In this document: positions 7,744-17,285 of the stretch, one piece after another
Layout of the letters: the number at the start of each line of letters is the position of its first letter
Position numbering within the stretch: position 1 is the stretch's first letter
Assembly (NCBI GenBank): GCA_018263005.1
Contig: JADFDH010000006.1
Span: 1 to 64,000 of the forward strand
DNA length: 64,000 nucleotides
Reading direction: 5' to 3'
Source: Methanobacterium sp.
GTDB lineage: Archaea > Methanobacteriota > Methanobacteria > Methanobacteriales > Methanobacteriaceae
Notes under the pieces: generated by a model
Told to the model about the DNA's origin: nothing
The model's input: only the letters and a program-made list of their open reading frames with translations
Databases searched by the model: none
Translations under genes and position numbers: made by a program

Positions 7744-10377
7744 TTGAACAAGAAACTTATCGCAATAGCCTTTACCTTAGTAATGGCAATAATGCTCAGC
7801 GGTGCTGTTTCAGCAACAGAAGATTCTTCTTCTGAGGAACTTCTAACCACCACCTCAACGAATACTGTATTACCTGATCCGTTTGTTGTGGAAACCGGTA
7901 TCAGCTACACAACCATACAGGCAGCTATCGACAGTGTTTTCACCCAGGATGGTATGACCATCCAGGTAGAGCCAGGAGTCTACAATGAAGACGTTCTGGT
8001 ATGGAAAGACCTGACCATATTGTCCAATACTCAATTTGGAGCGTCGGTTAACTCTTTCTATATAACCAGCACAGGCAGTGGTTCCACCATTGACGGATTT
8101 TACATCAACGGCGGAACTGGAGAAGCCATAACCCTAATGGAAGCAACCGATTGTACCATCAACAATAACTGGATCAGCGGAGCATACAGCGCAGGTGTGG
8201 CCCTAGTAGACTCAAATGGTAACGACATCACTAATAACAGATTAGATAATACCCTATCAGCCTTATACTACGGAATCTACCTAGACAACAGTGACAACAA
8301 CTGGATCTATCAAAATAGTATAGGAAATTCCCGATTTGATGCTATGTGGCTATACCAATCCGATCTGAACGATTTAGATAGTAATTATATCTTCTCCAGC
8401 GGTGGAAACGGAATATATCTGGAAGAAAGCGATGATAATTACGTCGAACAAAACCAGATATTATGGAACAGCTTCGACGCTATAGTGGTTGACGGATCAT
8501 GGAACACTTACCTCTACCTTAACCAGATCTGGGAAAACGGTGAAGATGGAATTACTGTTTGGGATTCTGATGATACACTCATAGAAGAAAACACAATCTT
8601 CAGTAACGGTGATGATGGTGTAGATGTTTTCTCATCAGATGATGTAACCCTCATCATCAATCAAATCTACTCGAACTCCTGGTTTGGAGTGTATGTGGAG
8701 AATTCCCTGGGCACAGCTATAGAAAGTAACAGCATATATGGAAACATCTTCGACGGAGTTAATATATTCCAATGCAGTGAATTCGAAATAGGCCCATATA
8801 ATCTCATCTTCTCAAATGGAGACAACGGAATATACGTGAATGACTCCCTTATGTTCGCCATAGACTTAAATGACATCTACCTGAACACAGGTAACGGTGT
8901 AGAAATCGATAATTCCGCAGAATTCGATGTACTCTACAATGACATCTACCAGAACGGCGGAGATGGAGTTGACATCGACGACTCCGCACTATTCGAAATC
9001 AACGACAACTGGATACATAACAATGTTGATGATGGAATAGACTTGGATACCTGTTCTGAAGCACTGATAGATCCTAACCTGATCTATGATAACACCGAAT
9101 CTGGAATAGAGATGAACGACTGCGAATATATTGACATCTACGATAACGAAATCTACAGCAACGGCCAGTGCGGAATAGAAATGGACAACAGTACAGAAAT
9201 CAACATAGAGGGCAACCTGATCTACGACAACGAAGACCATGGTGTATTGGTCACCAACAGTTCCTTTGTGAATATCGAAGATAACTGGATTGATAACAAC
9301 GGATGGACCTATATCGGTGACGGTGTACATATTGAGACTTCTTCTTACATAGACGTGCAAAATAACACCATCAGCAACAACGATGATGATGGTGTGAGCA
9401 TAAACTCAAATATGATATCCGTATTCCAAAACGACATCTTCGGAAACTCTTGGGGCGTATGGCTCTGGGGCGATGCCGATGATGTATTGGTTAACTTCAA
9501 CCGCATCGTAGATAACACAACCTATGACCTGGGATACACCGCTACTGGTGATGTGGACGCTACCTTGAACTGGTATGGATACAACGACGCTATCAGTGTA
9601 GCCGCTAGGATAGATGACACCGGAACTGGTACTTTAACCTGGGACCCCTGGATTGTATTATCCATCAGCGCTGCTCCTGGAACTGTAAGTATTGGTGGAA
9701 CCTCTACCATAACCGCAGATCTATTACACGACAGCGACGGATTCTACCACAACCCATTTGTGGGACTAGTACCATATACTGGATCTGCTAATTTCGTAGC
9801 CACTACCTTCGGAACCATAACCAACGCCACTAACTTCAGTAACGGTGTAGCCACCGCTACATTGACCAACCTGAATGTTGCTGGTAATGCTGTGGTTGAT
9901 TCAACCGTAGACCATCAGACCGTATCCACAACCGTAGTAGTGGTACCTGGAGCTACCATTCCAGAGATAATTGCAGCTGCAGGACAGGTTAAAGCATTCT
10001 ACGAAGCTAACGGCTTCCTACCAGCCAACATACTGGTCGGAGCGCAGAACCTGACCATGCCCCAGTTCCTGTACTTACTAGTGACTGCCACTCAGAACGT
10101 GAACGTAGGCAACCTTAACCCCATAACAGTCATACCAGTTAACCCAGCACCCGCACCCGGCGGAAGCTACACCCACGGAAACCTCTTAAAAGCATCCTAC
10201 CTAACCGTAGCCGGTAACATCAGAAACTTCATCTTAGCCAACGGACGAGCACCCAACTACGCACAAACCAGCCTCGGTAAAGTACCATTCGCTAAACTAG
10301 TGTACATGTACAGCAAAGTGATGAACTTCTACGGAAACATCATACCCAACAGACTACCCAACTACGTATACATCTAA
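7744..10377 (+). CDS. Secreted parallel beta-helix (NosD-like) adhesin with pseudomurein-binding repeats, copy 1
   Basis: An 877-residue cell-surface protein. Residues 1-25 are a signal peptide (cleavage near AVSA/TED). Residues 45-100 form the start of a right-handed beta-helix (ISYTTIQAAIDSVF, then VEPGVYNEDVLVWK). About 20 PbH1-type turns of 22-24 residues follow to residue 640 (pattern N-D-I-x-x-N-x-x-x-N/D-G-x-G-I/V). A beta-sandwich-like linker covers 640-735. Two pseudomurein-binding repeats (PF09373 type) fill the end (IIAAAGQVKAFYEANG; YLTVAGNIRNFILANG) and would attach the protein to the wall. The start is TTG with a strong AAAGGAGG site. Adhesion or glycan binding is inferred. Confidence 0.85.
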   Translation: MNKKLIAIAFTLVMAIMLSGAVSATEDSSSEELLTTTSTNTVLPDPFVVETGISYTTIQAAIDSVFTQDGMTIQVEPGVYNEDVLVWKDLTILSNTQFGASVNSFYITSTGSGSTIDGFYINGGTGEAITLMEATDCTINNNWISGAYSAGVALVDSNGNDITNNRLDNTLSALYYGIYLDNSDNNWIYQNSIGNSRFDAMWLYQSDLNDLDSNYIFSSGGNGIYLEESDDNYVEQNQILWNSFDAIVVDGSWNTYLYLNQIWENGEDGITVWDSDDTLIEENTIFSNGDDGVDVFSSDDVTLIINQIYSNSWFGVYVENSLGTAIESNSIYGNIFDGVNIFQCSEFEIGPYNLIFSNGDNGIYVNDSLMFAIDLNDIYLNTGNGVEIDNSAEFDVLYNDIYQNGGDGVDIDDSALFEINDNWIHNNVDDGIDLDTCSEALIDPNLIYDNTESGIEMNDCEYIDIYDNEIYSNGQCGIEMDNSTEINIEGNLIYDNEDHGVLVTNSSFVNIEDNWIDNNGWTYIGDGVHIETSSYIDVQNNTISNNDDDGVSINSNMISVFQNDIFGNSWGVWLWGDADDVLVNFNRIVDNTTYDLGYTATGDVDATLNWYGYNDAISVAARIDDTGTGTLTWDPWIVLSISAAPGTVSIGGTSTITADLLHDSDGFYHNPFVGLVPYTGSANFVATTFGTITNATNFSNGVATATLTNLNVAGNAVVDSTVDHQTVSTTVVVVPGATIPEIIAAAGQVKAFYEANGFLPANILVGAQNLTMPQFLYLLVTATQNVNVGNLNPITVIPVNPAPAPGGSYTHGNLLKASYLTVAGNIRNFILANGRAPNYAQTSLGKVPFAKLVYMYSKVMNFYGNIIPNRLPNYVYI

Positions 10378-10535
10378 AAAAAGGCTTAAAAAAGGTGGAA
10401 TAATCCCAATTCCCCATCCCTTTTTATTTTTATTTTTTTAATTAGTTACCTATTGAATAAATTCCATTAATTTTCATTCTATAAGATGTTGTGAAATTCT
10501 ATTTCTGTATATGTTTTGAAATTTTATTTCGGCAA
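10378..10535. other. Spacer between surface protein genes 1 and 2
   Basis: Holds the terminator at 10421-10440 and AT-rich filler. The whole gap to the next gene (10378-10749) contains no ordinary gene; its second half is the leader of copy 2. Confidence 0.5.
10421..10440 (+). terminator. T-rich terminator after surface protein gene 1
   Basis: A T-tract series, TTTTTATTTTTATTTTTTTA, follows CCCCATCCC about 45 bp after the stop codon. The same arrangement follows genes 2 and 3. Confidence 0.6.
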
Positions 10536-10749
10536 ATATAAGTAATTGTGATATTATAATACTTTTGCCTAATTTTTATTAGGAATAATGGGGTGGAAAC
10601 AATGACCAAAAAACATCACTATTACAGTTGCTACTTTTTTTATGAATTGGACTTTTCTATCAATTTTTTCACAATACTTTTCCGAGTTTAAACAACACCC
10701 CCACCCTAAGAATATTTATTAGTAAAAAAACTAAAAAGGAGGAAATAAA
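10536..10749 (+). promoter_or_regulatory. Promoter and conserved 5' leader, copy 2
   Basis: Contains AAATATAAGTAATTGTG, a TATA-like GATATTATAATAC, TTATTAGGAATAATGGGGTG (10577-10596), and ACAGTTGCTACTTTTTTTAT (10624-10643). A frame of 29 codons from ATG 10602 to 10691 encodes SCYFFYELDFSI, which shares Y-F-F-Y and S-I with the copy 1 leader frame. AAAAGGAGG precedes the TTG start at 10750. Confidence 0.55.
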
Positions 10750-13491
10750 TTGAACAAGAAGCTTATAGCATTAGCTTTTGCTATGGTAATGGCAGTTTTG
10801 CTCTCGGGTTCTACTTTTGCAGCTGATGACATTTCAGTCTCTGACGAGTTACAGACCACATCGTCTAACTCTGCAGTGCCTGACCCATTTGTTGTGGAAA
10901 CCGGTATCAGTTATACCACTATCCAGGCAGCTATTGACAGCGTGTTCACCGAGGATGGGATGACTATCCTGGTTGAGTCTGGTACCTATAACGAAGATGT
11001 TTTCGTGTGGAAAGAGTTGACCATCACCGGTCAAAGTGCAGTGACCACTTTTGTGGACTCATTCTATGTAGTCAGTGATAACTGTGATATATCCGGATTC
11101 ACATTGAACAATGGAAACGGAGAAGCTATAACCCTGATGGACACCGCCGGATGTTATATACATGATAATATCATCACCGGTCCATACAGTGCTGGTGTTG
11201 CGGTGGTAGGAAGTGATACAGATATCTCATATGAAAATGAAGTATCAAATAATATCATAACCGGATGTTATTATGGTGTCTACCTGGAAAATACTGCAGA
11301 TAATCTTATATATTCCAATGACATAATAGGAAGCTTATGGAGTGGTATATGGGTTAATCAGAGTATGGGTAACGTCATAGATGAAAACCTATTAACATTA
11401 TCATTATACGATGGAGTATGGGTACTGGATTCAGCGGACACTGTGATCTCAGAAAACACCATCATCGCCAACGGAGAAGCCGGAGTATGGGTAGAGAATT
11501 CCCTTGGAACTATCATCAGTAGGAATACCATAAGCGCCAGCATAGAGGCTGGAGTATATGTTGAGAATTCACTGGGAACCCTCATCAATGAGAACACCAT
11601 CAGCGCGAACTTATTAGACGGAATTTCAATTATAAGTTCTGACGAGACAGCCATTGAAGATAACACCATCACCGCCAACCTATTAGAAGGTATACACGTC
11701 CAAAATTCCGATCTGGTGCACATAATGGGTAACGATATCCAAACAAGCCTATTAGGCGGAATCAGAATGGAAGACAGTGACTTCGCCACAATTGCCGGTA
11801 ACCTGATTCATGCCAACCTCATCGACGGTATAATGGTCTTTAACTGCGCTGATTTCGACATAACCAACAACGACATCTACCTGAACGGTGCTGACGGAAT
11901 TCTGGTAGTTAATTCAGCTGAATTTAATATAACTGGCAATGATATCTATCTGAACATTGAAGATGGAGTAACCGTTGTTAACTGTGAACTCTTCAGCATA
12001 ACTGGAAACAACATCTACATAAGTATCAACGGTGTGGAAGCATGGAATTCAGCAGACTTCACCATAGAAAATAATGATATATACCAACACTTAGGAACCG
12101 GAGTATACATCAATGATTCAACCGGATTTGACGTCATTGAAAACAACATCCATAACAACGTATTAAGCGGTGTTGATGTGGTGAACGAATCTTCCTATGG
12201 TTTAATCGGTGAAAATGAAATTCATCATAACCTGATGTTTGGAATATATGTCCATTTCTCAGAGTATATGGTTATAACCGAGAACTGGATATACAACAAT
12301 GGTGGTGATGGAGTAGAACTCAGCACAACCTACGATGTTGAAATAGTTGATAACTTAATTGAAAACAACCTACTGGCCGGTATTTACGTCCATAACAGCA
12401 CAGCTATTTTAGCAGATTACAATTTAATACGAAACAACCTGATAGATGGTATACACTCCAGCAACAATGCCGATGTACAAATTACAGATAATGTAATACA
12501 TGGACACGTGTTAGATGGTATTGACCTCATTAACACTGACCAGGTAGTTATCTTCCAGAATGACATCTACGATAATGATTGGGGTATTTATGTTGACGCT
12601 AATTGCAGTGATGTGGCCATAAACTTCAACAGAATTGTGGACAATACCTTCTGGGGATTAGAAAAAGCCGGCAGCACACCTATAGACGCCACCCTTAACT
12701 GGTGGGGTTACAATGACGCTGCTGATGTGGATGATCAGATTAGCGGAATAGCCATAATATACGACCCTTGGATTGTATTATCCATCAGCGCTGCCCCAGC
12801 TAACGTCAGCATCGGTGGTACTTCTACCATAACTGCTGACCTGTTACACGACAGCGACGGATTATATCACAACCCAATAAATGGTGTGATACCATACACG
12901 GGACTGGCTAACTTCACCACTGACCTAGGAACCATTGTAGATGCTAACTTCGTAAATGGAGTGGCAACCTCAACCCTGACTGGTTTAAACACCGCCGGCA
13001 CTGCTACTGTATCATCAACAGTGGACCATCAGACCGTATCCACAACCGTAGTTGTGGTACCCGGAGCAACTATCGCTCAGATAATCACCGCAGCCGGTGT
13101 GGTTAAGGCCTTCTATGAAGCCAATGGCGTACTACCTGCCATTGTACTGGTAGGTGCGCAGAACCTGACCATGCCCCAGTTCCTGTATCTCTTAGTCACC
13201 GCAACTCAGAACGTGAACGTAGGCAACCTTAACCCCATAACAGTCATACCAGTTAACCCAGCACCCGCACCCGGCGGAAGCTACACCCACGGAAACCTCT
13301 TAAAAGCATCCTACCTAACCGTAGCCGGTAACATCAGAAACTTCATCTTAGCCAACGGACGAGCACCTAACTACGCACAAACCAGCCTCGGTAAAATACC
13401 ATTCAGCAAACTAGTGTACATGTACAGCAAAGTGATGAACTTCTACGGAAACATCATACCCAACAGACTACCCAACTACGTATACATCTAA
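10750..13491 (+). CDS. Secreted parallel beta-helix adhesin with pseudomurein-binding repeats, copy 2
   Basis: A 913-residue paralog of the preceding gene with the same plan: signal peptide (about 1-24, ending SGSTFA/ADD), the conserved VVETGISYTTIQAAIDSVF opening, about 24 PbH1 turns, a linker from the ISAAPANVSIGGTSTI segment, and two C-terminal pseudomurein-binding repeats. The helix region is the most diverged of the three copies; its turns often end LLxGI/LLDGI rather than NGDDGV, so the exposed face differs. The last 270 bp are almost identical to those of the neighbours. TTG start with AAAAGGAGG. Confidence 0.85.
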   Translation: MNKKLIALAFAMVMAVLLSGSTFAADDISVSDELQTTSSNSAVPDPFVVETGISYTTIQAAIDSVFTEDGMTILVESGTYNEDVFVWKELTITGQSAVTTFVDSFYVVSDNCDISGFTLNNGNGEAITLMDTAGCYIHDNIITGPYSAGVAVVGSDTDISYENEVSNNIITGCYYGVYLENTADNLIYSNDIIGSLWSGIWVNQSMGNVIDENLLTLSLYDGVWVLDSADTVISENTIIANGEAGVWVENSLGTIISRNTISASIEAGVYVENSLGTLINENTISANLLDGISIISSDETAIEDNTITANLLEGIHVQNSDLVHIMGNDIQTSLLGGIRMEDSDFATIAGNLIHANLIDGIMVFNCADFDITNNDIYLNGADGILVVNSAEFNITGNDIYLNIEDGVTVVNCELFSITGNNIYISINGVEAWNSADFTIENNDIYQHLGTGVYINDSTGFDVIENNIHNNVLSGVDVVNESSYGLIGENEIHHNLMFGIYVHFSEYMVITENWIYNNGGDGVELSTTYDVEIVDNLIENNLLAGIYVHNSTAILADYNLIRNNLIDGIHSSNNADVQITDNVIHGHVLDGIDLINTDQVVIFQNDIYDNDWGIYVDANCSDVAINFNRIVDNTFWGLEKAGSTPIDATLNWWGYNDAADVDDQISGIAIIYDPWIVLSISAAPANVSIGGTSTITADLLHDSDGLYHNPINGVIPYTGLANFTTDLGTIVDANFVNGVATSTLTGLNTAGTATVSSTVDHQTVSTTVVVVPGATIAQIITAAGVVKAFYEANGVLPAIVLVGAQNLTMPQFLYLLVTATQNVNVGNLNPITVIPVNPAPAPGGSYTHGNLLKASYLTVAGNIRNFILANGRAPNYAQTSLGKIPFSKLVYMYSKVMNFYGNIIPNRLPNYVYI

Positions 13492-13640
13492 AAAAAAACC
13501 AAGTTTAAAGGTGAAAAAACCAATTTTTCCCCTTTTTTTTATTTTATTTTTTAAAAGAACATCAGATTCTTAGCTGGGTTCTAATTTTTTACTCATTTAC
13601 AACCCCTCATTTAATTGGGCATTTTTACCATTTTAATTTC
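13492..13640. other. Spacer between surface protein genes 2 and 3
   Basis: Contains the T-rich terminator at 13533-13552 and filler. The full gap to 13854 has no ordinary gene; its distal part is the leader of copy 3. Confidence 0.5.
13533..13552 (+). terminator. T-rich terminator after surface protein gene 2
   Basis: TTTTTTTTATTTTATTTTTT directly after AATTTTTCCCC, as after copies 1 and 3. Confidence 0.6.
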
Positions 13641-13854
13641 AGCAAATTTAAGTAGTTCTGAAACTAAAAAAGTATATGCTTATAAATTTTTTAGGACTTA
13701 ATGGGGTGAATAATCATTTGTTCAAAACATGACTATACAGTTGCTACTTTTTTTTATGAACTGCACTATCTCCATCAATTTATCTTAATGTTCAAAAAAT
13801 ATACCCCCCCTAAAAAGATTTAAAATAAAAAAAAATTGAAAAGGAGGAAAAAAA
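13641..13854 (+). promoter_or_regulatory. Promoter and conserved 5' leader, copy 3
   Basis: Contains CAAATTTAAGTAGTTCTG, a TATA-like GCTTATAAATTTT, TTAGGACTTAATGGGGTGAA (13691-13710), and ACAGTTGCTACTTTTTTTTA with an 8-T tract (13737-13756). Relative to copy 2 it has one T less before ACAGTTGC and one T more in the T tract, so the YFFY peptide frame is not kept. Nucleotide conservation without frame conservation argues for an RNA or DNA element. AAAAGGAGG precedes the TTG start. Confidence 0.55.
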
Positions 13855-16638
13855 TTGAACAAAAAGCTTATAGCATTAGCTTTTGCCCTGGTAATGGCAG
13901 TTATGCTCAGCGGGGCTGTTGCAGCTGCTGATGAGGATACGGTTGCTGATGACACCTCTTCTGGTGATCTTTTAACCACCACCTCATCAAACACAGCCTT
14001 GCCTGATCCCTATGTTGTGGAAACTGGTATCAGTTACACCACCATACAGGCAGCTATCGACAGCGTGTTCACCCAGGATGGTATGACCATCCAAGTAGAG
14101 GATGGCACCTACAATGAAGACGTTCTGGTGTGGAAGTCCCTGACTATCGTAGCCGATAATCTATATGGAGCGACGGTAAATTCGTTCTATATCACCAGCA
14201 CAGGCAGCGGTTCCACCATTGAAGGATTCTATATTAATGGTGGTACTGGCGAAGCTGTAACCCTCATGGACGCTACCGATTGTACCATCAAAAACAACTG
14301 GATCACCGGCGGATACAGTGCCGGTGTAGCCCTGGTAAACAGTGACAACAACGACATAACCTATAACGTTATTGATGATTGGGCATCAGCCAACTACTAC
14401 GGCATCTACCTAGACAACAGTGACAACAACTGGATATATCAAAACAGTGTAGGAAATTCCACATATGACGGTATCTGGCTATACCAATCCGACCTGAACT
14501 ATATAGACTCCAACAATATCTACTGGAACAGTTTTAACGGAGTTTATCTGGACGAGAGCGATGAAAATAACCTAGAAAACAACTACATATGCTGGAACAG
14601 TTTTAACGGAGTATATGTAGATGATAGCGATGACAACAATATAGACTATAACTATATCAATGAAAACGGTTTAAACGGTATCTATGTCTATAATTCAGTA
14701 TCCACTGACATCTACAATAACCAAATATATGACAACGGTGCCCAGGGAATCGAAGTACAATACGGCAGTGATTTCCTTATCGGCGGCTTACTTGGAACTA
14801 ATGTAATCTACGGCAATGGAGATTATGGTATATACGTTCATGATTCCAGTGATTTCGAAGTATCATATAATACCGTCTATGACAACGCATGGGACGGTAT
14901 AGGAATCTATAACAGTTCAGAATTCGTCGTAAACGTTAATGCGGCCTTTGACAATGTGAATAATGGTATAAACATAGTAGGGTCATCAGATGTAGATGTA
15001 ACCGGTAACTACGCATACAGTAACGATGCTGATGGAATACAACTCTACGTTGTTTCCGATGCTTTTGTATACGGTAACAACGCCGATATCAATGTGTTCG
15101 ACGGTATTCACATTTACTACTCAGATAATATCCTCGTTGAATGTAACGATGTTAATCTTAACGGCGAGGATGGTATAGATGTGGTAGACTCTAATTACTT
15201 TGACATCCAATACAATTTAATCTATCAAAACGTAGATGATGGAATAGATATCGGAAATTGCGATAATTTCAATGTATTTGACAATGACATCTACCAGAAC
15301 GGAGATGATGGTGCAGATATAAACAACTCTACCTTGTTTGAAGTAAACGACAACTGGATCTATGAAAACGTTGATGATGGTATAGACCTAGACACCTGTA
15401 CCAACGGTCTGATAGACCCCAACTTGATCTATGATAACACTGAATCAGGAATAGAGATGAACGACTGCGAAGCCATAGATATCGTAAATAATGAAATCTA
15501 TGGTAACGGTGATTATGGAGTTGGAATCTTTGATTCCAGTGAAATCTCTGTAGATGGTAACATCCTAGATGATAACGAGGATGGTGTGCATATTGAGGGT
15601 AGTTCCTTAATCATTGTGCAAAACAACACTATTAGCAATAATTCTGATGATGGTGTGAGCATAAACTCAAATCTAGTAACCGTATTCCAAAACGATATAT
15701 TCGGAAACGTTTGGGGCGTATGGCTCTGGGGCGATGCCGATGATGTAGATGTGAACTTCAACCGCATTGTGGACAACACTAACGTAGATCTGGGATATAT
15801 TGCAACTGGTGATGTGGACGCTACCTTGAACTGGTGGGGATACAACAACCCAGCTGATGTGGCCACCAGAATAAGCGACACCGGAACCGGTACTTTAACC
15901 TATGATCCTTGGATAGTCTTATCCATAACTGCTAGCCCAGCTAGTGTGGGTATCGGCGGAACCAGTACTATTACTGCTGATCTGTTATACGACAGCGATG
16001 GTATGTATCACAACCCCGTAAATGGTGTTATACCCTATAAGGGATCTGCTAATTTCACAGCCACCACCTTCGGAACCATAACCAACGCCACTAACTTCAG
16101 TAACGGTGTGGCCACCGCTACTCTAACTAACCTGAATGATGCTGGTAACGCTGTGGTTGATTCAACAGTGGACCATCAGACCGTATCCACAACCGTAGTA
16201 GTGGTACCCGGAGCAACTATCGCTCAGATAATCACCGCAGCCGGTGTGGTTAAGGCCTTCTATGAAGCCAATGGCGTACTACCTGCCACTGTACTGGTAG
16301 GTGCGCAGAACCTGACCATGCCCCAGTTCCTGTATCTCTTAGTCACCGCAACTCAGAACGTAAACGTAGGCAACCTTAACCCCATAACTGTAATCGCAGT
16401 TAACCCAGCACCCGCACCCGGCGGAAGCTACACCCACGGAAACCTCTTAAAAGCATCCTACCTAACCGTAGCCGGTAACATCAGAAACTTCATACTAACC
16501 AACGGACGAGCACCCAACTACGCACAAACCAGCCTCGGTAAAATACCATTCAGCAAACTAGTCTACATGTACAGCAAAGTCATGAACTTCTACGGAAACA
16601 TCATACCCAACAGACTACCCAACTACGTATACATCTAA
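13855..16638 (+). CDS. Secreted parallel beta-helix adhesin with pseudomurein-binding repeats, copy 3
   Basis: A 927-residue protein, closest to copy 1. Signal peptide at about 1-25 (ending AVAA/ADE). The beta-helix covers about residues 50-660, with PbH1 turns rich in Asn/Asp/Tyr (NNWIYQNSVGNS, NGDDGADINNSTLFEVND). Blocks such as ENVDDGIDLDTC are nearly identical to copy 1, so the two probably arose by duplication or exchange sequence. The linker at about 690-790 and two pseudomurein-binding repeats end the protein with NRLPNYVYI, the same last residues as in copies 1 and 2. TTG start after AAAAGGAGG. Confidence 0.85.
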   Translation: MNKKLIALAFALVMAVMLSGAVAAADEDTVADDTSSGDLLTTTSSNTALPDPYVVETGISYTTIQAAIDSVFTQDGMTIQVEDGTYNEDVLVWKSLTIVADNLYGATVNSFYITSTGSGSTIEGFYINGGTGEAVTLMDATDCTIKNNWITGGYSAGVALVNSDNNDITYNVIDDWASANYYGIYLDNSDNNWIYQNSVGNSTYDGIWLYQSDLNYIDSNNIYWNSFNGVYLDESDENNLENNYICWNSFNGVYVDDSDDNNIDYNYINENGLNGIYVYNSVSTDIYNNQIYDNGAQGIEVQYGSDFLIGGLLGTNVIYGNGDYGIYVHDSSDFEVSYNTVYDNAWDGIGIYNSSEFVVNVNAAFDNVNNGINIVGSSDVDVTGNYAYSNDADGIQLYVVSDAFVYGNNADINVFDGIHIYYSDNILVECNDVNLNGEDGIDVVDSNYFDIQYNLIYQNVDDGIDIGNCDNFNVFDNDIYQNGDDGADINNSTLFEVNDNWIYENVDDGIDLDTCTNGLIDPNLIYDNTESGIEMNDCEAIDIVNNEIYGNGDYGVGIFDSSEISVDGNILDDNEDGVHIEGSSLIIVQNNTISNNSDDGVSINSNLVTVFQNDIFGNVWGVWLWGDADDVDVNFNRIVDNTNVDLGYIATGDVDATLNWWGYNNPADVATRISDTGTGTLTYDPWIVLSITASPASVGIGGTSTITADLLYDSDGMYHNPVNGVIPYKGSANFTATTFGTITNATNFSNGVATATLTNLNDAGNAVVDSTVDHQTVSTTVVVVPGATIAQIITAAGVVKAFYEANGVLPATVLVGAQNLTMPQFLYLLVTATQNVNVGNLNPITVIAVNPAPAPGGSYTHGNLLKASYLTVAGNIRNFILTNGRAPNYAQTSLGKIPFSKLVYMYSKVMNFYGNIIPNRLPNYVYI

Positions 16639-16675
16639 AACTAAATTAAAAATGGAATAAAACAAATATTTCCCC

Positions 16676-16695
16676 TTTTTATTTTTTTATTTTTT
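16676..16695 (+). terminator. T-rich terminator after surface protein gene 3
   Basis: TTTTTATTTTTTTATTTTTT follows ATATTTCCCC, matching the terminators of the other copies. Confidence 0.6.
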
Positions 16696-16803
16696 AAGAA
16701 ATGATCTAAATTTTCATTCTATATCTGCTTTTAAGATTTATCACAATATCAACGGTTGATTTTCATTTTCGATAATATATAAATAGTAATAAAGTGAGAA
16801 TTA

Positions 16804-16838
16804 TATCTATATAAATATTTTAGTAGTTAATAGGGTGA
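16804..16838 (+). promoter_or_regulatory. Promoter of the lipoprotein gene, related to the array leaders
   Basis: A TATA-like CTATATAAATA at 16808-16818 is followed by TTTTAGTAGTTAATAGGGTG, which resembles the TTTTTTAGGACTTAATGGGGTG block of the three surface gene leaders. Here the GGGTG serves directly as the ribosome binding site of the gene at 16841, a hint that the block in the array leaders was also once a translation start region. Confidence 0.45.
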
Positions 16839-16840
16839 TA

Positions 16841-17251
16841 ATGTTGAGAATTCCGAAAAATGTCCAAATTGGTTTAATAATTGCAGTTCTTTGTTGTATT
16901 GTAGCTGTTTCTGGATGTACTTCCAACAATACTACGACCAAGAACAATACGAGTTCTAATAATTCAGATTCAAATCCACAAGCTTCAAGTGAGATTCTTA
17001 TTGTGGTTGATTATGCTGGTAGTTGGGCGGTTGATGTAAGTGGTGCTTTCGGATATCGTTCATTTTCAGGAACAGGAAGTCAAACCAATAACATAGGAAC
17101 TGTGAGTGGAACTGTAACTGCTGCCGCTCGCAAAACTGACAACGGTAATGGTCTTTTAACCGTTTCCATAACTAAAGATGGGAAAACACTAGCCTCACAG
17201 AGCACATCATACCCCTATGGAGGGGCAACGGCAGTGGCCACAGGGATCTAA
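16841..17251 (+). CDS. Small lipoprotein
   Basis: A 136-residue protein with a signal peptide and lipobox VSGC (Cys about residue 26), a Thr/Asn/Ser linker, and a small beta-rich domain (ILIVVDYAGSWAVDVSGAFG, then GLLTVSITKDGKTLAS). It is probably lipid-anchored on the outer face of the membrane. ATG at 16841 is preferred over the GTG at 16835, because that GTG lies inside the ribosome binding site GGGTGA. Function unknown. Confidence 0.75.
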   Translation: MLRIPKNVQIGLIIAVLCCIVAVSGCTSNNTTTKNNTSSNNSDSNPQASSEILIVVDYAGSWAVDVSGAFGYRSFSGTGSQTNNIGTVSGTVTAAARKTDNGNGLLTVSITKDGKTLASQSTSYPYGGATAVATGI

Positions 17252-17285
17252 AATCCCCATCCACCCTTTTTAAAACAAGTATACA

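Noticed and set aside
8989..9360. Long antisense frames inside the surface protein genes
   Set aside because: They arise from the regular Asn/Asp/Ile codon pattern of the beta-helix repeats and have no start signals or homology.
7744..16638. Surface proteins as part of a defence or toxin system
   Set aside because: No toxin, nuclease or immunity gene accompanies them; signal peptides and pseudomurein-binding repeats fit wall-attached adhesins.
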